Part shown: positions 1-8,504 of the stretch, one piece after another
Layout of the letters: every line of letters begins with the position of its first letter
Numbering within the stretch: position 1 is the first letter of the stretch
NCBI GenBank assembly: GCA_040766885.1
Contig: JAXGPP010000014.1
Location: 1 to 64,000, forward strand
From: JAXGPP01 sp040766885
GTDB lineage: Bacteria; Planctomycetota; Planctomycetia; Pirellulales; Thermoguttaceae
DNA: 64,000 bases
Direction of reading: 5' to 3'
The notes under the pieces: generated by a model
The model's database searches: none
The model's input: only the letters and a program-made list of their open reading frames with translations
What the model was told of the DNA's origin: nothing
Program-made: the position numbers and the translations under genes

Positions 1-124
1 CGAGGAGGTTGGGGGCGCCGCCGCAGGTTGGGCACGTCCAATCGCCAGGCAATTCGTCCCATGGCACCGGCTCCTGCGCGTCATCGTAAACGTATCCACA
101 GACGGCGCACTCGTATCGGGCCAT
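1..124 (-). CDS. Rubredoxin, 3' end cut by window edge
   Basis: Reading the minus strand from the ATG at 124 gives a small protein with the two rubredoxin iron ligands pairs: CAVCGYVYDD near residues 6-15 and CPTCGGAPN near residues 30-38. These four cysteines bind one Fe in the rubredoxin fold, a one-electron carrier of the cytoplasm. Trp and Pro residues between the motifs (PVPWDELPGDW) also match the family. At least 41 residues are visible; the usual length is about 50-55, so only the tail is missing. It begins 57 bp after the bacterioferritin stop on the same strand. In Desulfovibrio a rubredoxin is cotranscribed with bacterioferritin and can reduce it; the same partnership here is an inference. 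Confidence 0.93.
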   Translation of the reverse strand, partial: MARYECAVCGYVYDDAQEPVPWDELPGDWTCPTCGGAPNLL

Positions 125-181
125 GGTCAACTCCTCAGTTGGGCGTGATCCTTCAACAGAGCGGCAAGCGCACGGGGCGCG

Positions 182-679
182 TTATTCGACGGGGCGGCCC
201 GCGGTGCGGTTCTTGCTCCGCTCGATCGACTGGAGGGCAAGGTACTTGTCGCCGAACTTGGCCATGTTGTCGAGTTCGTCGTCGTACTGGTTGTAGTGCC
301 GCTCCTCGTCGGCAACGAGATCTTCGAACAGCTTCTTCGACACGTTGTCGGCATTGGCGCCGCACTCGTTCGCCCAGCGGTTATAGGCCAGCGCGCTTTC
401 CTCTTCCATCTTCCGGGCCAGCTTGAGCATCTCCTCGACCTCGTGGATCTTGCTGACCTCGGCGGCCGCGACGAGGTGGACTTCGCCCTTGAGGAAGAGA
501 ATCCGCTCGGCCAGACGCTCGATGTGAAGCATCTCCTCAATCGCCGTTTGCCGGAACAGGCTCGCGAGCAAGTCGTACCCCTGGTCGTCGCAGTGGAAGT
601 GGAAGTACATGTACTGGTGGACGGCGGCAAGCTCGTCGGCAACGGCCTGGTTCAACAGATCGATACTTTTCTCGTGCAT
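182..679 (-). CDS. bfr: Bacterioferritin / ferritin-like di-iron protein
   Basis: A 165-residue ferritin-like four-helix protein that should oxidise Fe(II) and store iron. The ferroxidase ligands are recognisable by alignment in memory with E. coli Bfr: E16 (DELAAVHQY), E49 and H52 (IEEMLH), a Glu in MEEE near 92-94, and E125 with H128 (DEERHY). Met50 sits where the heme-ligating Met52 of Bfr sits, so heme binding between subunits is possible. Length fits the family (about 155-165). It lies in a minus-strand series with a Fur-family regulator, a di-heme peroxidase and a cytochrome upstream and rubredoxin downstream. The 206 bp gap upstream is large enough for its own promoter and holds a candidate dyad at 793-806. 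Confidence 0.9.
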   Translation of the reverse strand: MHEKSIDLLNQAVADELAAVHQYMYFHFHCDDQGYDLLASLFRQTAIEEMLHIERLAERILFLKGEVHLVAAAEVSKIHEVEEMLKLARKMEEESALAYNRWANECGANADNVSKKLFEDLVADEERHYNQYDDELDNMAKFGDKYLALQSIERSKNRTAGRPVE

Positions 680-792
680 GGCTTTCCTCTCGGCAATGGT
701 GCAGGCGGACGTCCCCGGCAGGCGCGTCCTTTCCCAGTCAATACAGCGAGGAGGCGGGGCACCGGACGCCCACGCCCCCCCCGTGAATCACG

Positions 793-806
793 ATACCATA
801 TTTGGC
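793..806 (-). promoter_or_regulatory. Candidate Fur/PerR-type operator upstream of bfr
   Basis: An AT-rich imperfect dyad (plus strand ATACCATATTTGGC, with TACCA facing TGGCA) in an otherwise GC-rich gap, about 115 bp before the bacterioferritin start. Its ATACCAT heptamer also occurs inside the promoter of the Fur-family gene at 4847-4853. This is a resemblance only; I could not identify convincing -35/-10 boxes beside it. Confidence 0.3.
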
Positions 807-885
807 ACCGCTCGAGCACTGCGGAGAACAACCTCGTGACGCACAGCATCGCGGCATCCGCAGACTCGGGCGATAGCGGCCCGCG

Positions 886-1689
886 CTAGTGCTTGCCGAA
901 ATTCATCGGAACCCCTTGACGTTCCGAATGGATGTACGCCTCCAAGGCCCGCATGGCGGGGCCGTCGGGGTCGAGTTTGTCGGCGCGAACCGGATTCTCG
1001 ACACACCAGTTGATCATGTCGCGCAACAGGGCGACACGGCCCAACTGCACCTGGTATTTCGGATAGGTCTCCGGATGGGTATTGGACGCGTGGGGATGGC
1101 ACATGTCGCACGATACGGCCAACGTGCTGCCCAGCGCGTCCGCGTCGTGGAAGATGCGGGAGCCCTCCGCCACAAACTTCTCCGTCTCGCGGGCCCAGGT
1201 GAGAATGTCGCGCTCGGTGTAGTTGCCGTACGTGTGGTCGGCGCCCTGGCCGCCTTTGAGGAGATCGCTGTTGTCTGCCGGAGGCTTGAGGGCGTGCCTC
1301 TCCTTCTGTTGCTCCACCCAGTTGGATTCGGGATGGTCGCGTTTCCACTGATCCATAAGGCTGTCGGCCAGGGCCTGACCGGTGAGGTCCTTGGGGACTT
1401 CAATGTCTTCGCCACCGTCGCAGGCACCGACGGTGACCGTCTCTTCAGCATCCTTTTCGGTCTCGGCTGCGGCGAGCGTGGCTTGCTCCGCGTCAGCCGG
1501 TTGTTCGGCCACGGCGAGCTGGACGTCGGCCGCAACGGGGTTGGTTTCGGGCGGGCTGGCGACGGTCGCCGGGGCAACGGTCTTGGAGGGCGAGGCTTCT
1601 TGAGCACATCCCAGGAAAACCAAGCCCGGCAGAAGACAGATCGTGGCGACGACGGCGCTCGCATAGCATCGGATCGACGCGCTATTCAT
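886..1689 (-). CDS. Mono-heme c-type cytochrome lipoprotein
   Basis: A 267-residue exported protein. The N-terminus is a lipoprotein signal peptide with lipobox FLGC (Cys near residue 28). An Ala/Pro/Glu-rich linker of about 70 residues follows. The C-terminal half carries one CXXCH heme motif (CDMCHPHASNTHPE) and a MINWCVENP segment with a further cysteine, an arrangement reminiscent of SoxA/TsdA-type cytochromes; the exact family is unsure. It probably sits in the periplasm, anchored to a membrane, and passes electrons to or from the di-heme peroxidase encoded two genes upstream. The gap to the metallophosphoesterase stop is 22 bp, so the two are likely cotranscribed. Confidence 0.8.
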   Translation of the reverse strand: MNSASIRCYASAVVATICLLPGLVFLGCAQEASPSKTVAPATVASPPETNPVAADVQLAVAEQPADAEQATLAAAETEKDAEETVTVGACDGGEDIEVPKDLTGQALADSLMDQWKRDHPESNWVEQQKERHALKPPADNSDLLKGGQGADHTYGNYTERDILTWARETEKFVAEGSRIFHDADALGSTLAVSCDMCHPHASNTHPETYPKYQVQLGRVALLRDMINWCVENPVRADKLDPDGPAMRALEAYIHSERQGVPMNFGKH

Positions 1690-1711
1690 GTTTTCGACTC
1701 CTTGTATGCTG

Positions 1712-2830
1712 TCAATAAGCGGGCCGGTTGGGCAGCGGTGGAACGTCTTCTTTGCCGGCGCTCATCATATAGGTCCGACTCACCGTGACCGGGTTCCGAT
1801 TCCAGAGGGCGTAGACCTTGTCCACCAACCCGTCGGGATGGACGTGGACTTCTCCGTCGCCACACCCGTCGTTGGGATTGAAGGGGTCGGGGCGGCTCAT
1901 CTCGATGGTCATCTCGGGCATGCCCTCGGGCGCGTACGGCCAGGGCCAGGCCGTGGAGAGCAACCCGTGGAAATGGATGTTGCCGATGCGGTTGGTCAGC
2001 AACTGGTGGGTATGGCCATGGATCACGACCACACGCTGGAAACGCTTGAGGAGGTCCTGCACTTCCTCGGCGTCGTCTGTCCAGAAGTTCCACGGCTTGT
2101 AGAGCTTATACAGCGGGGAGTGGGAGAAGATGACGAGCTGGGCGTCGTCGGGCAGCTTTGCCAGATCATCGGCCAGCCATTTCCGCTGTTGCTCACCGAC
2201 GGTGAAGGGGCTCTGGACGCCGTTGTCGAGGCCGGCCACCGTCTTCATGCGTTCCATCGGAGTCATGCCGCGTTCGGTCCAGAAGTCCTTCTCGACCACG
2301 CTGTTGAGCACAACGAAATGGACCCCCTTGTGGTCGAAGGAGTAGGTGGGCTCGCCGAAGAGCTCCTGCCACTTCTCGCCCATGTCGAGGTACCAGTCGT
2401 GCTCTCCGACCATGATCCGCAGCGGCGCCTTGAGGTTCTTGAGGATTTCGGCGCCCATTTCGAGTTCCTTAACCTGGCCAAGCTGGGCCAGGTCGCCTCC
2501 GTAGAAGACGAAGTCGGGCTGCGGATCGAGGCTGTTGACGTCGTCGACCGCGCGGAGCAGTCCGCGGACAAACCGGTCGTTGACATTTCGCTCGTAGAGG
2601 TGCGAGTCGGAAATATAGGCGAATCGAAATGCTGGTTTCGATTCTGAGCCCTCGGCGGCGCGGGCTATGGTTACCGGGGTGAACGACTGCGGAGGGGCAA
2701 GCCCGGCCGTCGCTCCCAAGGCGGCCGCCGACACCTTCAGGAAGGAGCGGCGGTCGAGATTCTGCAAGCCGTCGAAGAACTGCTGCCGTTCTTCGAGGTA
2801 CCTGGTTTCCACGCTTTTGTAGGTAGCCAT
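1712..2830 (-). CDS. Tat-exported calcineurin-like metallophosphoesterase
   Basis: About 372 residues from the ATG at 2830, chosen because CAGGAG lies about 8 bases upstream; an in-frame start at 2938 would add an unlikely N-terminus. A twin-arginine signal (DRRSFLKVSAAALGATAG, near residues 26-43) indicates folded export. The binuclear metal motifs are all present in order: SDSH, GGD, GEHD (in place of GNHD), SHSP and HGHTH. Substrate cannot be read from the sequence; family members hydrolyse phosphomono- or diesters. It lies between the peroxidase and cytochrome genes on the same strand, so it probably belongs to that unit, although its role there is not obvious. Confidence 0.88.
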   Translation of the reverse strand: MATYKSVETRYLEERQQFFDGLQNLDRRSFLKVSAAALGATAGLAPPQSFTPVTIARAAEGSESKPAFRFAYISDSHLYERNVNDRFVRGLLRAVDDVNSLDPQPDFVFYGGDLAQLGQVKELEMGAEILKNLKAPLRIMVGEHDWYLDMGEKWQELFGEPTYSFDHKGVHFVVLNSVVEKDFWTERGMTPMERMKTVAGLDNGVQSPFTVGEQQRKWLADDLAKLPDDAQLVIFSHSPLYKLYKPWNFWTDDAEEVQDLLKRFQRVVVIHGHTHQLLTNRIGNIHFHGLLSTAWPWPYAPEGMPEMTIEMSRPDPFNPNDGCGDGEVHVHPDGLVDKVYALWNRNPVTVSRTYMMSAGKEDVPPLPNRPAY

Positions 2831-2948
2831 CGTGAATCGCTCCTGTGTGGTAATGGCGTGGCAGACGCGCAAATCCGGCGAGGAACGATGGGTGAGACCA
2901 TGGATCGCCGCCGGATGCGTCGCGCGCTCGCAACGCACCGACCCTGAC

Positions 2949-4289
2949 TCATTGATCCTGGCCCTTGGCGCCCGTCACCCGCTTCTCGAAGGGCAGCGAT
3001 TGCCGTTGTGCCAGAGCGTCGTCGCGCGAGGGGCGTTCCTTCTGGGCCGCGGCCCGCTGCATCTCGAATTGACGCTGGTTGTCCTCCGCGAAGCGAACAT
3101 CGGTGAGCGTGAACAGGAAAGCCACCAACTGGTCGATTTCCTGCTCGGTGAGGGCCAAGGGCTCGATGCCCCCGTCCAGGAACGGATTGGCCTCGCCGCC
3201 CTTGTTGTAATGGTCCATCACGTCCCACAGAGTGGCCAGCGATCCGTCGTGCATGTAGGGACCGGTGATGCCGATGTTCAGGATCAGCGGCGTGCGGAAG
3301 GAGCCGATGTCGGCCCGGTTGCGGGTCACCATGAACCGGCCCAATTCGCTCAAGTCGGTGCCCACGGCCAGCTCGTCGAGTCGCTGCTCCGAGGCGTCTT
3401 CCCGCAGGGCTTTGAGCGCCTGCACGGCCAGGCTTTCAAAGTCCTGGTGCCGGGCCGACACGCCCACGTTATGGAAACGGTTGTCCGTGCCCAGCGGGTT
3501 GGACGGGTTCATCGGGTGGCAGGTCATGCAGCGGGCCTTGCCGTTGAACAGCACCCAGCCGGCGCGCGCATCGGGTGAGATGGCCTGCGAATCGCCATCC
3601 AGGAACTTGCGGAACGGTGAATCCATGAAGATGAGCGTTCGTTGGAAGGCAGCGAGTGCCCGGCCCAGGTCTTCGTAGTTCATCTCCCGCCCATAGGCTT
3701 TTTTGAACGCATCCTGGTATACAGGGTCGCCGCTGATCGCCTTCATGGCGGTGGCTTCGTTGGGCATGCCCATCTCGACCGGGTTGAGGATAGGCTGCGT
3801 GGCCTGGTGATCCAGGCTCGGTGAACGGCCGTCCCAGAACATCGTTTGCAGCAGTGCCGCGTTAAGCACTGTGGGCGAGTTTCGTTTTCCAAACTGCCCG
3901 CCGATCCCCTCGGCCACGGGGCGCTGATCGGTGAAACCGCGAGTGACGTCGTGACACGTGGCGCAGGAGACAGTATTGTCTTCGGACAACCGCGTGTCGA
4001 AGTACAGTTTTCGCCCCAACTCCACCCGTTCTGGCGTCAGCGCATTGTCCTGGGGAATGAACGCCGCCCAGATAACCGGGTCGTAACCCGGCGGCGTCTT
4101 GCTCAGATCCACCTGCGGCACGAGTTGCTGAAGTCTCTGCAACTGGAACTCGGCGGTGGCGTCGCCGAACGGCCCGCGCGGGATCTCTTGGCCAGTCGCC
4201 GCCGGCGACCACAGCACGGTCAAGGCAATCAGCCCGCAGACCGACGGGTAGATTGCCGCCTTCCGATACCGAACCATCCAGGGACTCAT
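2949..4289 (-). CDS. Di-heme cytochrome c peroxidase (CcpA/MauG family)
   Basis: A 446-residue protein with an N-terminal hydrophobic export signal and two CXXCH motifs, CATCH (about residue 112) and CMTCH (about residue 255). Surrounding blocks are typical of bacterial di-heme peroxidases: RNSPTVLNAAL, FWDGRSPSLDHQA, a NPVEMGMP block, and PYMHDGSLATLWDVMDHY, where the Met is the likely distal ligand of the electron-transferring heme. The family reduces H2O2 to water in the periplasm with electrons from small cytochromes; MauG-like oxidases share the fold. It starts 70 bp after the Fur-family gene, which suggests peroxide- or metal-responsive expression. Confidence 0.93.
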   Translation of the reverse strand: MSPWMVRYRKAAIYPSVCGLIALTVLWSPAATGQEIPRGPFGDATAEFQLQRLQQLVPQVDLSKTPPGYDPVIWAAFIPQDNALTPERVELGRKLYFDTRLSEDNTVSCATCHDVTRGFTDQRPVAEGIGGQFGKRNSPTVLNAALLQTMFWDGRSPSLDHQATQPILNPVEMGMPNEATAMKAISGDPVYQDAFKKAYGREMNYEDLGRALAAFQRTLIFMDSPFRKFLDGDSQAISPDARAGWVLFNGKARCMTCHPMNPSNPLGTDNRFHNVGVSARHQDFESLAVQALKALREDASEQRLDELAVGTDLSELGRFMVTRNRADIGSFRTPLILNIGITGPYMHDGSLATLWDVMDHYNKGGEANPFLDGGIEPLALTEQEIDQLVAFLFTLTDVRFAEDNQRQFEMQRAAAQKERPSRDDALAQRQSLPFEKRVTGAKGQDQ

Positions 4290-4359
4290 GAGTACGGCCC
4301 TCCCTACGAAAACATGATCGCGATTCTTTCCCGACTATGTTGAACGGCTTGACCAGGGG

Positions 4360-4824
4360 CTAGCGCTGGCGTGATGCTTTCCGCCTGGCCTTCCGGCATT
4401 TCTCACAAATCCCCATGAAGTGCACGGAGAAATCCTCGATCTCGAATCCCGAATCAGCCACGTCGGGGGGCCGGAGCCGGTTCAGGCGGGCGTCCTCCCA
4501 GTCGATCACTTGCAGGCAGATCCTGCAGATCAGGTGGTGATGGCGATGAATCTCGCCGTCGTAGCGAACCGCCGGTCCGGGGTGATGGAGTCTCCGGACC
4601 ATCCCCGCATCCGCCAGCATGTCGAGCACCCGATATACGGTGGTCCGCGAGATCCCGGGGACGCGATCTTTCGCGATCTCGACGATCTGGTCGGCGGTCG
4701 GGTGGTCGTCGCGTTCGAGAACCGCTTCGAGCACCACGCGGCGCTGCACTGTCAGCGGGACGCCTTGCTGGCGGCAAAGCGCTTCGAGTTCCTTCACTCT
4801 TGTCGCAATCTGTTGAGCATTCAT
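4360..4824 (-). CDS. Fur-family metal/peroxide-responsive repressor (PerR-like)
   Basis: A 154-residue regulator with an N-terminal winged helix (LTVQRRVVLEAVL, ISRTTVYRVLDML) and a C-terminal metal-binding dimer domain (HRHHHLICRICLQVIDW). CRIC and CEKC give the two CXXC pairs of the structural zinc site. ATG 4824 is chosen because the next in-frame start, at 4845, lies inside the -10 box of the only good promoter. The predicted leader is only about 11 nt and has no Shine-Dalgarno, so initiation may be near-leaderless. Head position before peroxidase, cytochrome, bacterioferritin and rubredoxin suggests PerR-like control, but Fur or Zur specificity cannot be excluded. Confidence 0.9.
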   Translation of the reverse strand: MNAQQIATRVKELEALCRQQGVPLTVQRRVVLEAVLERDDHPTADQIVEIAKDRVPGISRTTVYRVLDMLADAGMVRRLHHPGPAVRYDGEIHRHHHLICRICLQVIDWEDARLNRLRPPDVADSGFEIEDFSVHFMGICEKCRKARRKASRQR

Positions 4825-4841
4825 CGCGGGCCACGGATAGT

Positions 4842-4870
4842 ACAATATACCATCTAGTATGCTGTGTCAA
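4842..4870 (-). promoter_or_regulatory. Sigma-70-type promoter of the Fur/PerR-like gene, with internal dyad
   Basis: On the minus strand TTGACA (4865-4870) and TATTGT (4842-4847) are separated by exactly 17 bases. The spacer contains ATAC-TAGATG-GTAT (4847-4860 region), an inverted repeat placed where a repressor would block polymerase, which suggests autoregulation. The promoter is clear; the operator is inference. Confidence 0.72.
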
Positions 4871-5227
4871 TAAGGGCTGCCAGCCGGGTTCACGGGCCCG
4901 GCTGATGCAAAGCGCACCGATTTTGACACGCGGGGACGGTTCGCGATACACCCCCGGCCGGTCGGGGCGGTGCCTCAGGAGCGGACGGCCGAGAGCGGTT
5001 CTTGCGGCAGCCTTGCGGCGAGGCGCCACGCGGCCCCGAACCCATTCCCCCGCCGCCCGGCAGGAGATAAGATGGGCGAAAGCGGTGATTTGCGCGGCCG
5101 ATGATGGAATGCCGCCGGTATTTGCGGCTCTCAGGCCTGCCCTTCCAGCCGCGCACCTGACTTTTCGTCCGGAAGTCCGTCAAACACCTTTTTTGGCCTC
5201 TGCATTGGGGGTCGGGAGCGATCGATC
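4871..5227. other. Intergenic region, no gene seen
   Basis: Divergent gap between the Fur/PerR-like gene and the GH13 gene. It is GC-rich with no recognisable coding sequence, RNA gene or convincing plus-strand promoter. Confidence 0.6.
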
Positions 5228-6706
5228 ATGAACGCGTGGCCCCCGCAACCGCTGATTTACGAGATCAACGCCCAGGTTTGGCTGGAGGAATTGCGCCAGC
5301 GGCATGGCGACGACCTCGATCTGGGGACCATTCCCGGCGAGTCGTGGGACGCGATCGCCGAACTGGGCGTAGACGCGGTATGGCTGATGGGCGTCTGGCA
5401 GCGGAGCCCCGCCGGCCGCGCCGTAGCCATGCAGAACGAGGCGCTGATGGCCGAGTTTCAACGGGTACTGCCGGATCTCGAAGACGTCGACATCCTTGGT
5501 TCGGCCTATTGTGTGCGTCAGTACATTGCCGACGACGGACTGGGCGGGCCCCAGGCTCTGGCTCGAGCGAGGCGAGAACTGGCGCGGAGGAACGTGCGGC
5601 TGGTCCTCGATTATGTGCCGAACCACGTCGCCCCCGATCATCCGTGGTGCGTGGAGCATCCGGAATACTTCATCGAGGGGACGGTCGAGGACCTGGAGCG
5701 CGACGAAAGCGCCTTTCTGAGAGTGGGCGATCACGTCATGGCGTGCGGCAGGGATCCCTGCTTCTCGCCGTGGCAGGACGTGGTGCAGGTGAATGCCTTT
5801 CACAAGGGACTGCGCGAGGCGGCGATCGGCGCCGCCATCGAGATCGCCTCGCAGTGCGACGCAATGCGCTGCGACATGGCGATGCTCGTGATGAACTCGA
5901 TCTTCACGCGAACCTGGGGCCGGCAGGCCGGCGACATGCCAGACGAGGACTACTGGCCGCAAGTGATTGCCGCGGTGAAGGCCGTGCACCCGGATGTCAG
6001 GTTCATAGCCGAGGCGTACTGGGACCTGGAGGCGGATCTTCAGCAACAGGGATTCGATTACTGCTACGACAAGCGACTTTACGACCGCCTGAAGTACGAT
6101 AGCGCCGAAAGCGTTCGGCTGCACCTGCTGGCTGACCTGACGTACCAATCAAGGCTGGTGCGGTTTGTCGAAAACCACGACGAGGCGCGGGCGGCGGCGG
6201 TTTTTCCGCGCGACAAGCATGAAGCTGTCGCGATCGCCGCCTTGACGCTGCCCGGCGCTCGTTTGCTTCACGAAGGGCAATTCGAGGGGCGCGCCGTCCG
6301 CATACCCGTATTCCTGCGGCGCCGGCCGACGGAGACGGTGGACGGGCAGATCGAGGCCTTCTACCAGGAACTGCTCGAGTCCCTTGCCGGAGAGCCGTTC
6401 CGCCGGGGACAATGGGAACTCTGTTCGCGGAGCGGCTGGGCCGATAATTCAAGCTTTGCGAACATCGTCGCCTGGTGCTGGCGTCACGAATCGGAGTGCC
6501 GATTGGTCGTCGTCAATCTCTCGGAACGCCGCTCACAGGCCGCCGTTCGGCTGCCGTGGCGGGAATTGGCCGGCCGACCGTGGCTTCTGCGGGACGCATT
6601 CAGCGACACGGCCTTCGATCGGCAAGGCGACGAGATGCTGGATCCCGGCTTGTTCGTCGACCTGGAGGGCTGGAAGTATCATCTGCTCGAATTCAGCCTT
6701 ATTTGA
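5228..6706 (+). CDS. GH13 alpha-amylase-family glycoside hydrolase
   Basis: A 492-residue cytoplasmic protein (no signal peptide) with all four GH13 signature regions: I, DYVPNH (128-133); II, MRCDMAM with nucleophile D216; III, FIAEAYW with acid/base E262; IV, VENHDE with transition-state stabiliser D318. The catalytic triad is therefore complete. The barrel starts near YEINAQVWL (residue 11) and a beta domain follows from about residue 400. The family cleaves or transfers alpha-glucosidic bonds; substrate (glycogen, trehalose or maltodextrin) cannot be fixed from the motifs. The flavoprotein gene starts 53 bp downstream on the same strand but has no evident functional link. Confidence 0.88.
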   Translation: MNAWPPQPLIYEINAQVWLEELRQRHGDDLDLGTIPGESWDAIAELGVDAVWLMGVWQRSPAGRAVAMQNEALMAEFQRVLPDLEDVDILGSAYCVRQYIADDGLGGPQALARARRELARRNVRLVLDYVPNHVAPDHPWCVEHPEYFIEGTVEDLERDESAFLRVGDHVMACGRDPCFSPWQDVVQVNAFHKGLREAAIGAAIEIASQCDAMRCDMAMLVMNSIFTRTWGRQAGDMPDEDYWPQVIAAVKAVHPDVRFIAEAYWDLEADLQQQGFDYCYDKRLYDRLKYDSAESVRLHLLADLTYQSRLVRFVENHDEARAAAVFPRDKHEAVAIAALTLPGARLLHEGQFEGRAVRIPVFLRRRPTETVDGQIEAFYQELLESLAGEPFRRGQWELCSRSGWADNSSFANIVAWCWRHESECRLVVVNLSERRSQAAVRLPWRELAGRPWLLRDAFSDTAFDRQGDEMLDPGLFVDLEGWKYHLLEFSLI

Positions 6707-6759
6707 TTTGGTTGTGCCCCTATCGGGCACTCGATCAATGGGGCAGGAGATTATTGACG

Positions 6760-8046
6760 GTGAGTGAGCCTGCTGAGCGTGGAGGCCCGTTGGGCCATTG
6801 GGAGGTGGTCGTCGTTGGCGCGGGCCCGGCCGGACTGGTGGCGGCATTTCGCGCGGCCGAGCGCGGACGCCGGACGCTGCTGGTGGAAAAGAACCGCAAG
6901 GCGGGCGTGAAGATTCTCATGTCGGGCGGCACGCGGTGCAATCTGACGCACGCGACCGACGAGCGGGGAATCGTTCGCGAGTTTGGTCAGCAGGGGCGGT
7001 TTCTTCATTCCGCCCTGAGCGTGCTGGGTCCTCAGCAAGTAGTTGACATGTTCGAAGCCGAGGGCGTGGCGACCAAGGTGGAATCGACCGGAAAGATCTT
7101 CCCGGCCAGCAACAAGGCGCTCGACGTCCTGCGGGCGCTTCTACGGCGGCTGGAGCGAAGTGGCTGCCAGTTGGCACTTGAACAGCCCGTGCAGGCGATC
7201 GAGCGGCAGCGAGATGCTTTCCGGATCGAGCTGGCGGCCGGACAGATCACGACTGACAAGCTCGTGCTGGCCACCGGGGGCAAATCCTATCCTGGCTGCG
7301 GGACCGTAGGCGATGGATACGCGTGGGCAGCGGCGTTGGGACATACGATCGTGCCGCCACGGCCGGCGCTCGTGCCGTTGCGAACTGATGCCGCCTGGGT
7401 ACTGGAGTTGAAGGGGATCACGCTGCCGGACGTGACGGTTCGAGTCGTTCCGCGCGAGGGAGCCGCAGAAGCTGCGAGCCGCAAGAAAGCAGTACTGGCC
7501 AAGCGGCGAGGCTCCCTGCTTTTCACCCATTTCGGCGTGTCGGGGCCGGTGGTGCTCGATGTCAGTCGCGCGGTGAGCAGCCACGCGACTCCCAACGGGC
7601 TGTCGTTGGTATGTGACTTCCTTCCCGGAACCGAGCCTGTCGAGCTTGATTCGGCTCTGGCCGAGCAGACCGCCGTCTGCGGAAAGCGACAGATTCCCCA
7701 GATTGCGGCGCAATGGCTGCCGCAGCGGTTGGCCGATACACTCATCGAGCTGGCCGGCATTGCCCGCGATCGCCGGGCAGCGGAACTGGCCCGAACGGAC
7801 CGAGGGCGGTTGGCGCGGGCGATGAAAGGCACCGCCATTCCGATCACCGGAACGCTCGGCTACGAAAAAGCCGAGGTAACTGCCGGCGGCGTAGCGTTGG
7901 CGGAGATTGACTCCCGCACCATGCAAAGCCGCTTGGCGCCAAAGCTCTACCTAGCAGGCGAACTGCTCGACCTCGACGGGCCGATTGGCGGCTACAACTT
8001 CCAAGCCGCATTCAGCACAGGCTGGCTGGCCGGAGAGAGCGTCTAG
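6760..8046 (+). CDS. HI0933/BaiN-family flavoprotein
   Basis: About 428 residues from the GTG at 6760, preceded by AGGAG at 6745-6749; a TTG at 6754 is an alternative but too close to that site. An N-terminal FAD-binding Rossmann motif (VVVVGAGPAGL), the block MSGGTRCNLTH, TGGKSYPGCGTVGDGY, and the C-terminal signature LAGELLDLDGPIGGYNFQ are all diagnostic of the HI0933-like group (also called YhiN/RdsA/BaiN). The cellular substrate of most members is unknown; one gut member acts in bile acid dehydroxylation. It is likely a cytoplasmic FAD oxidoreductase. It converges on the RRM gene with only 21 bp between stops. Confidence 0.9.
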   Translation: MSEPAERGGPLGHWEVVVVGAGPAGLVAAFRAAERGRRTLLVEKNRKAGVKILMSGGTRCNLTHATDERGIVREFGQQGRFLHSALSVLGPQQVVDMFEAEGVATKVESTGKIFPASNKALDVLRALLRRLERSGCQLALEQPVQAIERQRDAFRIELAAGQITTDKLVLATGGKSYPGCGTVGDGYAWAAALGHTIVPPRPALVPLRTDAAWVLELKGITLPDVTVRVVPREGAAEAASRKKAVLAKRRGSLLFTHFGVSGPVVLDVSRAVSSHATPNGLSLVCDFLPGTEPVELDSALAEQTAVCGKRQIPQIAAQWLPQRLADTLIELAGIARDRRAAELARTDRGRLARAMKGTAIPITGTLGYEKAEVTAGGVALAEIDSRTMQSRLAPKLYLAGELLDLDGPIGGYNFQAAFSTGWLAGESV

Positions 8047-8067
8047 TTTCGGCTCCGTCGCGCCGCG

Positions 8068-8382
8068 CTACCAGCGGCCGCGGCCACCTCGGCCGCCGCC
8101 GCCACCTCCGCCACCGCCGCCGCCACGGGGACGATCGGTCTTCGGGCGGGCTTCGTTGACGGTCACCTTCCGACCAGCAATCTCCGACAGATTGACTTTC
8201 GCGATTGCTTCGCGTGCCTGATTGGCGTCGGGCATCTCCACAAAGGCGAACCCTCGCGAGCGCCCCGTCTCGCGATCGGAAATGATGTTGACTGAGGAGA
8301 CTTCACCGTAAGGGGCGAAGGCCGCTCGCAAATCCTCCTCAGTGGCGTTGAAGGAGAGATTGCCGACGTAAATGTTGGTCAT
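8068..8382 (-). CDS. Glycine-rich RRM RNA-binding protein
   Basis: A 104-residue protein, starting at ATG 8382, with a single RNA recognition motif: RNP2 is IYVGNL (residues 3-8) and RNP1 is RGFAFVEM (about 42-49). The tail is almost pure Gly/Arg (RPRGGGG... to GRGGRGRW), as in cyanobacterial and plant cold-inducible glycine-rich RNA-binding proteins. It should bind single-stranded RNA and may act as an RNA chaperone. The long leader (about 115 nt from the promoter at 8505-8532) is in keeping with post-transcriptional or cold-shock control, which is inference. The opposite-strand proline-rich frame here is a shadow of the Gly codons. Confidence 0.93.
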   Translation of the reverse strand: MTNIYVGNLSFNATEEDLRAAFAPYGEVSSVNIISDRETGRSRGFAFVEMPDANQAREAIAKVNLSEIAGRKVTVNEARPKTDRPRGGGGGGGGGGGRGGRGRW

Positions 8383-8504
8383 GACCCGTTCTCTCTCGCT
8401 GGCTCCCGACAAGTAACCACGGACAAGGCGATCTCCAACCACAAATGCGCACAGGGCCACGCCCCACGCAAACGGGTCACAGAGGTCCCCGACACTGAGA
8501 TAAC

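Noticed and set aside
7985..8221. Proline-rich plus-strand frame (poly-Pro)
   Set aside because: It is the reverse of the Gly-rich tail of the RRM protein.
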